Assembly: GCA_000263275.1 (NCBI GenBank)
Contig: CAGP01000090.1
Coordinates: 8,512 to 42,762 of the forward strand
Direction: 5' to 3'
DNA length: 34,251 nucleotides
From: Helicobacter bizzozeronii CCUG 35545
GTDB taxonomy: Bacteria > Campylobacterota > Campylobacteria > Campylobacterales > Helicobacteraceae
The notes beneath the pieces were generated by a model. That model was given only the letters and a program-made list of their open reading frames with translations. It was not told the DNA's origin and searched no databases. Positions 1 through 8,600 of this stretch are shown here, in pieces (position 1 is the first letter of the stretch; each line of letters opens with the position of its first letter). A program made the position numbers and the translations under genes.

Positions 1-633
1 ACCCCCCCAAAAACAAACCCCAAAAACCCCCCCAAATCTGCCCCCACATCTGAGCGTTGGATTTATAGCAGTGCGTTTTTAACCGCCTATTTTAGTGATG
101 GGCATTACAAACAAGGCTATGGGCTCTTATTGCCCAATGGGAATTACTTGAGTGCCTCTAGTCTGGTCTTTGATCAAGGCATGTATGCCCAAACCATCAT
201 GGCTAGAATGCAAGATGACAGCGCGCCCTTACTCATCTGTGTTGCCCGCCTACGCCTTAAAGCCATCGATCGCAACCGGGGACTCTCCCTCTTGGGCACG
301 CATCTTTTCACCAATGATAATTGCCAAGTGCGCCCCGAGAGTTACTACCATGCCCGCATTTACAAAAAATACGCCCAAAACCTCCTAACCCATAGCCAAA
401 CACCCAGCACAAAAGCCCTCTACTACCCCCAAGTAGGCTCTCAAAACGCCTTTGAAGTCCAAAGCCTGCATCATCCCTCTAGTTTGCAAGATACCCCCCT
501 GGGTCGCCCCCTTTTTGATGCGCATGGAGTCTTCATGGGCATGCTTGGCGATCAGCAAAATCAAATCAAAGTCATTAAAAGAGGGGTGATCACCGACTTT
601 TTACGCGCCATGCAGAAACACAAATTGCTTTAA
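1..633 (+). CDS. C-terminal part of a trypsin-like-fold hypothetical protein (5' end outside window)
   Basis: The reading frame is open from base 1, so this is the last ~210 residues of a longer protein, stopping at 631-633. It begins with a low-complexity Pro/Lys/Thr/Asn stretch (codons 1-18), probably a linker, followed by ERWIYSSAFLTAYF. A TTG at 130 would be an internal start only; the frame upstream is clearly coding. The block LGRPLFDAHGVFMGM near the end resembles the segment of chymotrypsin-fold proteins that normally holds the GDSGGP nucleophile, but no serine is present there, so any protease relative would be catalytically dead. Similar proteins of unknown function exist in Helicobacter and Campylobacter as far as I recall. 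No neighbour suggests a role. The fold assignment is an inference from one motif and is weak; that the frame is coding is strong. Confidence 0.6.
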   Translation, partial: TPPKTNPKNPPKSAPTSERWIYSSAFLTAYFSDGHYKQGYGLLLPNGNYLSASSLVFDQGMYAQTIMARMQDDSAPLLICVARLRLKAIDRNRGLSLLGTHLFTNDNCQVRPESYYHARIYKKYAQNLLTHSQTPSTKALYYPQVGSQNAFEVQSLHHPSSLQDTPLGRPLFDAHGVFMGMLGDQQNQIKVIKRGVITDFLRAMQKHKLL

Positions 634-639
634 TTCTCT

Positions 640-789
640 AGGGTAATTTCTAGGTTTGTGGCACAAAAGCACAACTTGGGAGTGGGTGGTGCTCCAAAAG
701 GGAGCACGCCATGAAGTTGCTAATAATCCTAGCGGTATTAGTGGTTCTAACCCAACCACTAGGATTATTGTGCCATAACTTCTTTAATT
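640..789 (+). repeat. Tandem repeat unit, copy A (small-peptide locus)
   Basis: This unit and 878-1062 share long blocks: GTGGGTGGTGCTCC, then the start of a small ORF (ATGAAGTTGCT), then TAGCGGT.TTAGTGGTT, and at the end AGGATTATTGTGCCATAAC followed by TTCTTTAATTTT. Copy A carries an 11-bp perfect inverted repeat, 722-732 against 759-769 (AATAATCCTAG / CTAGGATTATT). An alternative nested pairing is 739-746 with 754-761 (TAGTGGTT / AACCACTA). Copy A lacks the extra ~35 bases found in copy B. Confidence 0.85.
689..707 (+). promoter_or_regulatory. Hairpin masking the ribosome binding site of small ORF A
   Basis: GTGCTCC (689-695) pairs perfectly with GGAGCAC (701-707) across a 5-base loop. The right arm holds the GGAG Shine-Dalgarno sequence 6 bases before the ATG at 711, so in RNA the ribosome site would be sequestered. 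Copy B keeps an equivalent hairpin with different bases, which argues that the structure is selected. Confidence 0.6.
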
Positions 790-869
790 TTGCGCTGATT
801 CCCTTTAATTTGGTTATAATTTTGGCTTATGGCGCACATGGTGGTCTGCTTTTGGGCTATTTGGCGTAA
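711..869 (+). CDS. Small hydrophobic peptide A, 52 aa, Ibs-like N-terminus
   Basis: An ATG with GGAG six bases upstream opens a 52-codon frame ending in TAA at 867-869. It starts MKLLIILAVLVVLTQPLG and stays hydrophobic, ending LLLGYLA. The first 16 residues are almost the same as the 18-residue peptide of copy B. The pattern (M, one lysine, then a run of Ile/Leu/Val, then a short polar tail) is that of the Ibs toxins of E. coli type I toxin-antitoxin systems, which are 18-19 residues and insert in the inner membrane. The long tail here arises because copy A lacks the stop present in copy B. It could instead be a signal-peptide-like leader of no function. Coding status is inferred from the ribosome site and from conservation between copies. 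Confidence 0.5.
   Translation: MKLLIILAVLVVLTQPLGLLCHNFFNFALIPFNLVIILAYGAHGGLLLGYLA
815..820 (+). promoter_or_regulatory. Putative -10 (TATAAT) for small ORF B
   Basis: A perfect TATAAT in the context GGTTATAATTTT follows T-rich stretches (TTTAATTTT, CTTTAATTT), the arrangement usual for Helicobacter sigma-80 promoters, which lack a -35 box. A transcript would begin near 827 and reach the ATG at 939 after a leader of about 110 bases, long as in many type I toxin mRNAs. No equally clear -10 was found before copy A. Confidence 0.45.
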
Positions 870-915
870 CAGCTAGGGGTTTCTCTAGTTTGTGGGTTAG
901 GAGTCGCAGTGGGTG

Positions 916-935
916 GTGCTCCGGAAAGGAGACAC
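916..935 (+). promoter_or_regulatory. Hairpin masking the ribosome binding site of small ORF B
   Basis: CTCC (919-922) pairs with GGAG (928-931) and GTG (916-918) with CAC (933-935), leaving A932 bulged and a 5-base loop. The GGAG is the Shine-Dalgarno site for the ATG at 939. The loop and bulge differ from copy A while the stem survives. Confidence 0.5.
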
Positions 936-938
936 GCC

Positions 939-995
939 ATGAAGTTGCTTGTAATCTTAGCGGTGTTAGTGGTTTTTGCCCAGCCACTACACTAG
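939..995 (+). CDS. Small hydrophobic peptide B, 18 aa, Ibs-like
   Basis: The ATG at 939 and the TAG at 993-995 bound an 18-residue peptide, MKLLVILAVLVVFAQPLH. Its length, single N-terminal lysine and Ile/Leu/Val core closely resemble E. coli Ibs toxins (for example IbsC, from memory MMRLVIILIVLLLISFSAY), small membrane-depolarising peptides of type I toxin-antitoxin systems kept off by the antisense Sib RNA. Those genes also occur as tandem repeats. Here the ribosome site lies in a hairpin and a TATAAT precedes the unit. No antisense RNA can be shown from sequence alone. A chance ORF inside a structured repeat is the main alternative. Confidence 0.5.
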   Translation: MKLLVILAVLVVFAQPLH

Positions 996-1037
996 CATAG
1001 TGCAAACCCGGGGAAACCCCGGGCACCGCTAGGATTA
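952..1037 (+). other. Three-armed (cloverleaf-like) palindromic structure in copy B
   Basis: An outer stem of 14 pairs (952-965 with 1024-1037; one G-T wobble, otherwise perfect) encloses three consecutive hairpins: 967-972/984-989 (TAGTGG/CCACTA), 990-994/998-1002 (CACTA/TAGTG) and 1007-1013/1017-1023 (CCCGGGG/CCCCGGG). The hairpins lie almost end to end and the last one abuts the outer stem. It could act as folded RNA or as a DNA cruciform. It has no T-run after the GC stem, so it is not a classical intrinsic terminator. It overlaps most of small ORF B. Confidence 0.65.
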
Positions 1038-1065
1038 TTGTGCCATAACTTCTTTAATTTTCCCC

Positions 1066-4000
1066 TTATTCTTCCCACAAACTCCTTAAAAGGGCGACAA
1101 ACCCCGGTTGTTTGTTTTGCAAAACTCTAAATGAATCTAGCAGGTGCAAGAATTGCTCACGGCTCAGGGCGTAAATATCACGGGCGATGAGAATATCCAA
1201 CTCCGCGCGCTTAGTGTTTAAGAGTTTATCGGTTTTAGGAATGTCTAAGGGGGTTTTAAAGAGAGTTTTTAGCTCACTGAAGTGGTTAGCTGAATCGTAA
1301 TAAAGCTGGCATTCTAGGGCGCATTTAGCAATCGCCAAATAGAGGGGCTTGTTAGCGATCTCTTGGGGAGTGGGCTGTGGGAGGGGGAGTTCATAGAGGT
1401 AAATTTTACTGATATTCATTTGAGAATGCAGGCGCAAGAGAAAATCCACCACCAAAGAATTAAACAAACCCAAAATAAAGAGAGTTTGCAAAGGGGGCGT
1501 TTCTAGTATGCCCTTTGGGGTGTAAGTGTAGGGCACGCTCAAATACATGCTATGCCCTGCGGTGTAATTTCTAGGAATCAAACTCACAATGAGGCTTCGC
1601 TCATTGGTGTCGCTGGCAATCCCACGATAGCCCAACCTCCAATATTGATACTCATAGGCAATCGCCCCGCTGTAGCCTCCCTTTTTGGCGCGGTGTTGTT
1701 CTCTGCTTTTAAGTCTCTCTTGGAGTGCCTCTGCTTCCACGCCATAGCGTGGGGGGGCAAACTCTGCATTGAATTGGTGGATATGTTTGCCCTCTAGCAG
1801 GGGCAAAAGCGTAGCTTTTGCTTGGGTTTTGCCCTGCACTTTGTTAGGGGGGATAAACAAGTCTTTATCATTTGTCATATCCAACTCACGCCTAAAATCC
1901 AACCACCCCTCACTTAGCCTAGAAAACTGAGCGGCACAATGATCTAAAATCTCTAAATCTAGCGCACTTCTAACTTCCTTAAGCGCGTATTTGGGGGTTT
2001 CTAGTAGAGCTGTCGTGGAGATCAAAAGGGGGCTTTGCTTGGCAATGTCGCTCACATTTTCTAAGTAAAAGAGGGCTTTAATGGGTTGTTGGCTCTTTTC
2101 TTGGCTCAAGCCCAGCAAAGCGAATTTGTAACAACGATGCACGCTAGGAAAAATGCCTTGGCGGTTTTCAAAGCTGTAAAAAAACTCTAGGGCATGTGTT
2201 TTTAAAATATGTTCTCTTAAGTGCAAACTCCCCTCTTCTAGCATCAGCGCGCTAGGAATCACTAAGGCTAGCTTGGCTTGGGGAGCTAGTAGGCTCAAAT
2301 TGCGCTCGATAAAAAATCTAAAGAGATTGCCATCGCCCGCCCCTCTGCTGTTAGGGTAATGGGCTTTGTAATAGGCGTTGGTGGTGAGTATGTGGGCTTG
2401 TTCTTGGTGGTATTGTTCTTGGATATAGTCCTTAGCTAGAGCTTCTACCTTAAACTCTTTTTTCTCTTGGAGGCTAAAGGTGCGGTAATTGCTCCTAAAA
2501 GAGCTAAAAAACTCGCTTTCATCAAATTTGGTTTTCTCCCAAGGGGGGTTAGTAACAATGGCATTAAAGCCGCCAAATTGCCCCCCGATCACTAATTCGG
2601 GGAAGGCGATTTCATAATTGAAGAAATTAAATTCTTGGGCGTATTGTTCTATGCACGCTTTGACCTCTTTATACTTTGGGGTGTGTAATTGGTCTAGGTC
2701 AGCCATTGCGTTAATTGTCAAGCCTTGCGTGTTGGCGCGCCATGTTTCTTGGGCTTTTAGGTGAGCCTCTAAAAGGGGGTTGGGGCTTTTCTCTTCTTGC
2801 CTGTTCTCTTTGGGCTCTTTGAGGTTGAGTGCCATTATCTTGTGGGTGTTGTAAAAGTTGAGATAAAAATTGAGCTTGTCTAGCTGGGGTTTTAGGCGTT
2901 GGTAGATTCTTTTAGAGTGGGCGATCTGCTTTTGGGTGCGATCTGGGATATTGGCTAGCAGAGTGGCGCGCCTTTGTAGGGTTTTGAGCTTTTTAAAGAG
3001 GTGGTCTAAAAAGAGGTTTTGGGTTTTGTCTTTGGGGTTTCTCTTGCGATCCTCTCGGGTCAAAAACCCTTCAAACTCTTTAAGGGAGCAACCTATGAGC
3101 GCGTTCCCGCACTTGATATGGTGTTCTAAAAAGCTTAAAGGCGTGCCAAAGATAAAGCTATCAATCCATAAAGAGAGTTTAGCTAACTCGATGCTGAAGG
3201 GATTGACATCTACCCCATAGATCATTTTCTTTAAAAGCAGGCGTTTTAAAATCGCCGCTTCATCCACTTCATAGGCGGGGTTATAGGCTTGCACTTGCGC
3301 GCTTAGGGTGTTGATCTCCTCTTGTAAGAGGGGGCGCAAGGCTTCAAAGCCTAAAGCCTTTTGACTAGCCTGATTGAGGGCTTCTATTAAGAATGCGCCA
3401 CTCCCACAGGCATTGTCTAAAATCTTAAAGTTTAGGACATTGTCATCATTCAAGCCTGCTAGGGCGTGCTCTACTAAGCTTTTGGTGATGTCCTCATGGG
3501 TGTAAAAACTCCCGCTAGACTTCCTAGAGTTGGAGGTGTTTTTGAGATAAATTTGCCCCTTAGCGTAGTGTTGGGTTTTTTTGGCTTGCTTTTGGATTTT
3601 TTGGTAGTCGTGATTGTCATAATAGCCCTCCCCTTTGGGTGTGGTGCAGTAGTGCAATTCTTCATCAGCCAAAGCGAAAAAGTAGGACATCAACCCCTCG
3701 TAAATGCTCCCCAAATGCACCACGCTTAGAGTGGCGTAACCGCGTTGGGATTCTCCATAGTAGAGGAGATGGGTTAAAATCTGTTTTAAGAGTTTGTCGC
3801 TGATGATCTTGCCCTTTTTAAAAAAGGGCGGTTTTTTCAGGCTCAAAAAAGTCCGCCATCAAACAAGGGCATGGCGTAATTCTCATTGCCCTCATTGTAG
3901 ATTTGGAAAATTTCTTCTAACTTGCCCATGCCATAGTGGGTGTTGGGGTTATTCTCTATCCACTCTAAGATGTTATGGATGCTCAAATGCTTGTTAAACC

Positions 4001-4880
4001 CGCTATGGGCTTTGAGCGTGTCCTCAAACTTGTCTTCAAAGTAGGCGATAAAAAGTAATCTAAAGAGAAAATAGAGGGTGTTTTGATAAATCTCTTTGAG
4101 TGTGGCTTGTGGATTGCGTGCGTATAGGGCTTTGCCGATGTCTTCAAATAAAGAGAAGTCATAGCCCTCTGTGCCATAGATGAGATTTTGTAAATCTTTT
4201 TCGACAGCGCTCTTGTGTTGCTCATTGGCTTGCAGGGTGGTGCTGATTTGGGGGGCTTGATCTTGGGAGTCAAAGTTAGCGGCGTTGAAAATGTGGTAAA
4301 AGTAGAGAAAATGTTTTAAGTCTTGGGTTTGCAAGATGAGTTCTAAATTGATCTCAAAAAAGACTTTGTTATAAGTGGGCTTGCGCGCGTCATAGAAACG
4401 CCACACTCGCCCATTGGTTAAAAAGCCGTAATTGTGCCTTAGGGCATTGAGATAGCCTAAAAGTTGGTAATGGGGATTGTGGGTAATTTTCTTATTATCT
4501 ATGGCGACGCTGTAAGCCTTGCTCTCACAGATCACGCTGAAAAAGGCGTTACTGGCGTATCTTTCTGCTTTGTCTAGGGCTTGGTATTTTTGTTTTAACT
4601 CTGGACTAGCAAAGAGTAAAAAATCGGGCTTTTCTAATTTGCCCTGAATGCTCTTTTCTTCTTGGCGCAGATATTCCCAGCCTAAGAGTTCTAAGACTTT
4701 AGCAATGAAGCCATCTTCAAACTGGTGTTCGTTGCTGGTTTTGAAATTGTGCAGGTTGAGGGCTGTAATTTTCTCTAAGATGGCTTTAGCTTGTTCTTTA
4801 GTGTCTTTGAAGTTGTAGAGTTTAGGGAATTCTTGCTCTAAAGTGTAGGGGGTGAAGAGGTTGTTATGGAAGTAAAACAT
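1066..4880 (-). CDS. Type IIG (Eco57I-like) restriction-modification enzyme, split by frameshift
   Basis: This is a fused restriction endonuclease and adenine-N6 DNA methyltransferase. The ATG at 4880 starts a 345-residue piece ending at 3843, and a second frame continues to a stop at 1066-1068 (926 residues from a TTG at 3846). The N-terminal piece holds a PD-(D/E)xK nuclease site: P85-D86 and E119-S120-K121. The second piece holds methylase motif I (DNACGSG, residues 144-150) and the catalytic NPPW (433-436), then a target-recognition region. Between them are two 6-base runs (3845-3850, 3820-3825). Taking one base from each joins FDGGLFEPEKTALF to KKGKIISDKLL and gives 1270 residues, normal for the family. 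It is probably one gene with two homopolymer over-calls; real inactivation or phase variation is possible. The specificity is unknown. Confidence 0.85.
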
Positions 4881-4910
4881 GGGAATAGCCTTTGTCTAAT
4901 TTGCCTGAGA

Positions 4911-4916
4911 ATTTTA
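4911..4916 (-). promoter_or_regulatory. Extended -10 for the type IIG gene
   Basis: On the minus strand TGCTAAAAT gives an extended -10 (TAAAAT), about 30 bases before the ATG at 4880. An AAAGG ribosome site (about 4889-4893) lies just upstream of the start. Position and sequence fit a sigma-80 promoter; no -35 is expected. Confidence 0.45.
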
Positions 4917-4936
4917 GCACACTCTGGTTATTTAAT

Positions 4937-4956
4937 GTTATCCTAAGTTATCCTAA
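4937..4956. repeat. Two adjacent copies of GTTATCCTAA
   Basis: The 10-mer occurs head to tail at 4937-4946 and 4947-4956, directly upstream of the type IIG promoter. It might bind a regulator such as a controller protein, or be residue of the neighbouring transposon. Two copies only, so no more can be said. Nothing else is visible between 4957 and 5030. Confidence 0.4.
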
Positions 4957-5030
4957 GGGATTTTGTCTCTAGGGTGCTTGCGGTGGGTTAGGAAATCTAC
5001 TTTGGAAGGGTTATCATGGTTAGTGTCTTT

Positions 5031-5120
5031 TTGACATACTCCCCGCACTCAAAGCTAGAGGATTGAAGGTATCATCAAAGCTAGCCCGCTAGGCATGTCT
5101 TAGTGCCTCTACTCCAAGAG
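5031..5120 (-). mobile_element. Right end of an IS605-type tnpB element (possible omega-RNA 3' end)
   Basis: The plus strand reads TTGACATACTCCCCGC at 5031-5046, a sequence I recognise as the typical terminus of IS200/IS605 elements carrying tnpB. It is followed by small inverted repeats (CTC..GAG around 5049-5060, CTAGcccgCTAG at 5081-5092) and a direct repeat TCAAAGCTAG (5049-5058, 5075-5084). It lies just downstream of the tnpB stop. In intact elements this region is transcribed with tnpB as the guide RNA scaffold, and the guide is the DNA just past the element end (here below 5031). Confidence 0.55.
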
Positions 5121-5390
5121 TTAAGCCCGCTCTCTATGAATATCCACGCTTGCGTTTAAATCTCTATCCAAAGAAAACCCACAAGAGGGGCAATTTTGGC
5201 GGGCACTATATGCCCGCTCCCTATCTTTTAGACTCAAGTCCTCTTTGAGTGCCCCGCAATTAGAACAAGTTTTAGAGCTGGGAACAAAAGCATCGCTTTT
5301 GATGAAACCTATTTTAACTACTTGGGTTTTTCTCTCCAAGATAGCCACAAACTCACTGAAAGCCAAATCATTGATTTTGCGCTCCCGTTC
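5121..5390 (-). pseudogene. tnpB: TnpB (IS605 OrfB) C-terminal remnant
   Basis: About 89 codons remain, bounded upstream by an in-frame stop at 5391-5393 and ending at 5121-5123. The track from TTG at 5366 reads MAFSEFVAILERK and includes the TnpB zinc finger (CSNCG, then CPSCG) and the last RuvC block with its catalytic aspartate (SLDRDLNASVDIHR). FVPSSKTCSNCG is diagnostic for TnpB. The N-terminal domain and the first two RuvC acidic residues are missing, so it cannot act as a nuclease. No TnpA gene is present. It appears to be a decayed insertion between the type IIG gene and the copper operon. Confidence 0.85.
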
Positions 5391-5672
5391 TCAGATTTTT
5401 TGATTTTTTCTGTGCAACCTCCAATCTCTCTAAAACCAAGGAGCGTTATCAAAAATACATCCGCTCAACATTGTCATTCACTTTAAAAAGGCTTAACTCT
5501 TCACCCTCTAAAAAACCCCTTTTGTGCAGTTATCCGACCAAGCACAACCTAAAGGGGGGAGGATTTTAGCACCATTCCTCTTAAAAAGACCAAGTGGGGC
5601 AAATGCATGCAGAACTTGAAAACACCGCTAAAAACGCAGAATAAATTTTTTACCAAATCTAAAACTTAGAGC
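5391..5672. other. Gene-free stretch, probably transposon debris
   Basis: No gene can be supported here. The minus strand in two frames gives short TnpB-like scraps separated by stops, and the plus strand has a short open run (for example ERYQKYIRSTLSFTLK near 5440-5490) that I do not recognise and that has no start or ribosome site. No clear terminator hairpin is seen downstream of the efflux pump, which ends at 5673. Confidence 0.4.
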
Positions 5673-8600
5673 TCATGCCTTAATCTTGGCATCCTTAATC
5701 ACAAAATACGCGGTGGGGATGATAAAGAGGGTCAAAACCACGCTGGTGATCATCCCGCCTAGCATGGGGGCGGCGATGGCATGCATGATTTCCGAGCCCA
5801 CGCCATGAGAATACATGATGGGGATCAAAGAGACCAAAATACTAAAAAAGGTCATTAGTTTGGGGCGCACGCGTTGCACCGCCCCGTGCATGATCGCCTC
5901 TTTGAGTTTGGCACTGGTCTGCTCGGCTTCTTTTAAGAAGTTTTGGTAAGCATCCTCTAAGTAAATGATCATCACAATCGCGGTTTCACTCGCCACCCCT
6001 AAAAGGGCTAAAAAGCCCACTAACGCGGCGATGCTTAAATTAAGCCCTAGCAGTTTCATAAACACCAACCCACCCAAAAAGGCAAAGGGCAGGCTAAAGA
6101 AACATAAAAGCGAGTTGGTGGGGCTTTTAAGAGCAAATACAATCAACAAAAAGATCACAAAAATACTCATGGGCACGATGTATTTTAAGGTGGCAAAAGC
6201 TTCATCGAGGTATTGGCTCTCCCCTGAAAACTCATAATAATACCCACTAGGCAGTTTAACACTTTCTAAAAGTTTTAAGGCAGCTTGGCGGTAGGTCTCA
6301 GAGCTGACCCCATTTTTAGGCACGATGTAAATAAAATGCACATTCAAGCCCTTTTCGCTTTTGAGCACCGCCGGGGCGTTGGCATAGTAGATATTGGCAA
6401 ATTCTCTTAAAGGCACAAAACTAAAGGGGGTTTTGATGTAGAGATTATCTAAACTCTCGATGTTGTTGCGTTGGGTGTCTTGCAAGCGTACCGAAATGGG
6501 GTAACTCTCCACGCCATCAATGAGGGTTGAAACACTCGCCCCCCCCACTCCATAGCTGATCATATTCAAGACGGCTTCTTTGGTGATTCCATATTGGGCG
6601 AGCTTTTCAGGGCGTAAATCCACATTGAGGTAGTAGCCATTATTGGATTTTTCAGCAAAGACAGACAGCGACTCGGGCAGGGTTTTTAATTTTTGCTCCA
6701 TTTGGATCGCCAACTCTTGTAGCAAAGTGGGGTCTTTGCCATAGAGCTTAATCCCTAAGGGCGTGCGAATCCCGGTTAAAAGCATGTCAATACGCCCCCT
6801 AATGGGGTAGGTCCAAGAATTGACTAAGCCCTTTAATTGTAAGGCATTTTCTAGGGTGTCCCTTAGTTTTTTATAGGTTAAGCCCGGCCGCCATTCGCTC
6901 TTGGGCTTGAGCTCAATGTAGGTTTCTAGCATGGAGAGTGCTGCACTGTCCGTGCTGCTATTAGCCCGCCCGGCTTTACCAAAGACTTGTTTGACCTCAG
7001 GGATCGCCTTAATGCGTTTGTTGGTTTCCTCTAGGTATTTTTTAGCCGTGTCGATTCCTACCGCATTGGTGGTTACAGGCATATACATCACCACGCCCTC
7101 ATTAATGGAGGGGATGAACTCCCAGTTGAGTTTTTTATAAACCACATAAAGCCCGCCTAGCCCCAGCACGCTTATAACCAAAAAGACATACCGCAAACGC
7201 AACACAAATCTAAGGCACACCCCATAAATCTTAATGAAAAAGACATTGATCGGGTTTTTGTTCTCCGCAACAATTTTGCCCTTAATGAGCCAAAGCATTA
7301 AAATAGGCACAATGCTAATGGAGAGCAAAGCCCCCACCAACATCGCAAAGGTCTTGGTATAAGCCAGTGGGGAAAATAGCCGTTTTTCCTGCCCGCTCAA
7401 ATCAAAAATAGGCAAAAAAGACACCACGATGATCATCAATGCAAAAAAAGATGGCGGGTCCTACTTGCTTGACTCCAGCAATGATCGCCTCTTGGCGTTC
7501 TTGCTCATTTTGCATATTGGCATGCCCTAAATGCTTGTGTGCGTTCTCCACCATCACAATGGCGGCATCCACCATCGCCCCAATGGCAATGGCAATCCCC
7601 CCCAAGCTCATAATGCTCGCCTCAATATTGAAAAAATGCATCAGCAAAAAGCTCAAGCACACACAAAGGGGCAAGGTGATGATGACAACCAATGCGCTTC
7701 TAAAGTGCAACAAAAAAGATCGCAATGATGATGAGCACGATCACGCTCTCTTCTATGAGGGTGTGGATGAGATTATCCACCCCCTTTTGAATCAATTCAC
7801 TGCGATCATAAACGGGCACGATCTGCACCTCTTGATTGCCCTCTTGCAAATGCGCGATTTTTTCTTTAATGCGTTGCAAAATGGCGTAGGTGTCGGCGTG
7901 GTAACGCACCATCACAATCCCGCCCACGACCTCCTGCTCGCCATTTAAGTTTGCCACTGAACGGCGGGGCTTGGGGGTAAAATTGATCGTGGCGATGTCT
8001 TTAAGCTTAATGGGGGTTAGATTAGGGGCTTTGAGCACAATTTGGCTCAAGTCCTCTAAACTTTTGGTGTATCCTTGTGCGTGGATGATCTTTTCAAACC
8101 CATTTTCTAAGATGATCCCCCCGCCTGTGTCCTTGTTGGACTTTTTGATCGCATTGATCACATCCTGGATATTCAAATCGTATTTCACCAACGCATCATT
8201 ATTGATCGTAACCTCATAATTGCGCTCAAACCCCCCCACACTGGCGACCTCGCTCACCCCATCCACGCCCAACAAGGCATAGCGGTAATAAAAATCCTGT
8301 AAGGTTTTCAACTCGGCTAGATTCTTGGTTTTACTTTTGAGCGCGTATTGATACGCCCAGCCAATGGAGGTTGAGTCAGTCCCCATTTCCACCTTAGCCT
8401 CTGGGGGCAACTTGACCCGTGCCATCTGCTCGCTCACCCGATCCCTAGCAAAATACAAATCCACACCATCTTTAAAGATCACATAGATCAAACCGGTTTC
8501 ATAGCTGGCAATCCCACGCACGGTTTCAATATCAGCAATCCCCATCAAATTAGAAACCAGCGGATAGACCGCTTGTTCTTGCACCACTTGGGGGCTTTGA

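Larger units (their letters stand above)
878..1062 (+). repeat. Tandem repeat unit, copy B, with a structured insertion
   Basis: This is the second copy of the unit described at 640-789. It ends at 1062, next to the restriction enzyme stop codon at 1066. It differs by point changes and by about 35 extra bases near 990-1025 that contain two further inverted repeats. These extra bases bring in the TAG that ends the peptide at 18 residues. Confidence 0.85.

Noticed and set aside
1007-1023. GC-rich hairpin as an intrinsic terminator
   Set aside because: No T-run follows it, and it fits inside a larger paired structure.
814-1026. 70-codon minus-strand ORF
   Set aside because: Runs antisense through the repeat, with no ribosome site and no recognisable sequence; its arginine-rich make-up is typical of a shadow frame.
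3843-3850. Programmed -1 ribosomal frameshift between nuclease and methylase halves of the type IIG enzyme
   Set aside because: The slippery run alone would give FLSLKKPPFF, whereas correcting both 6-base runs restores a more family-like sequence and matches the pattern seen in many other genes.
4937-4956. Repeated GTTATCCTAA as the start of a CRISPR array
   Set aside because: Only two copies, directly adjacent with no spacer, and no cas genes nearby.
5381-5600. Plus-strand open stretch (ERYQKYIRSTLSFTLK) as a gene
   Set aside because: No start codon with a ribosome site, no recognised family, and it overlaps transposon debris; left as unassigned.
7439-7948. 169-codon plus-strand ORF opposite the efflux pump
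   Set aside because: His/Cys-rich shadow of the pump reading frame, spanning both pump frame breaks.
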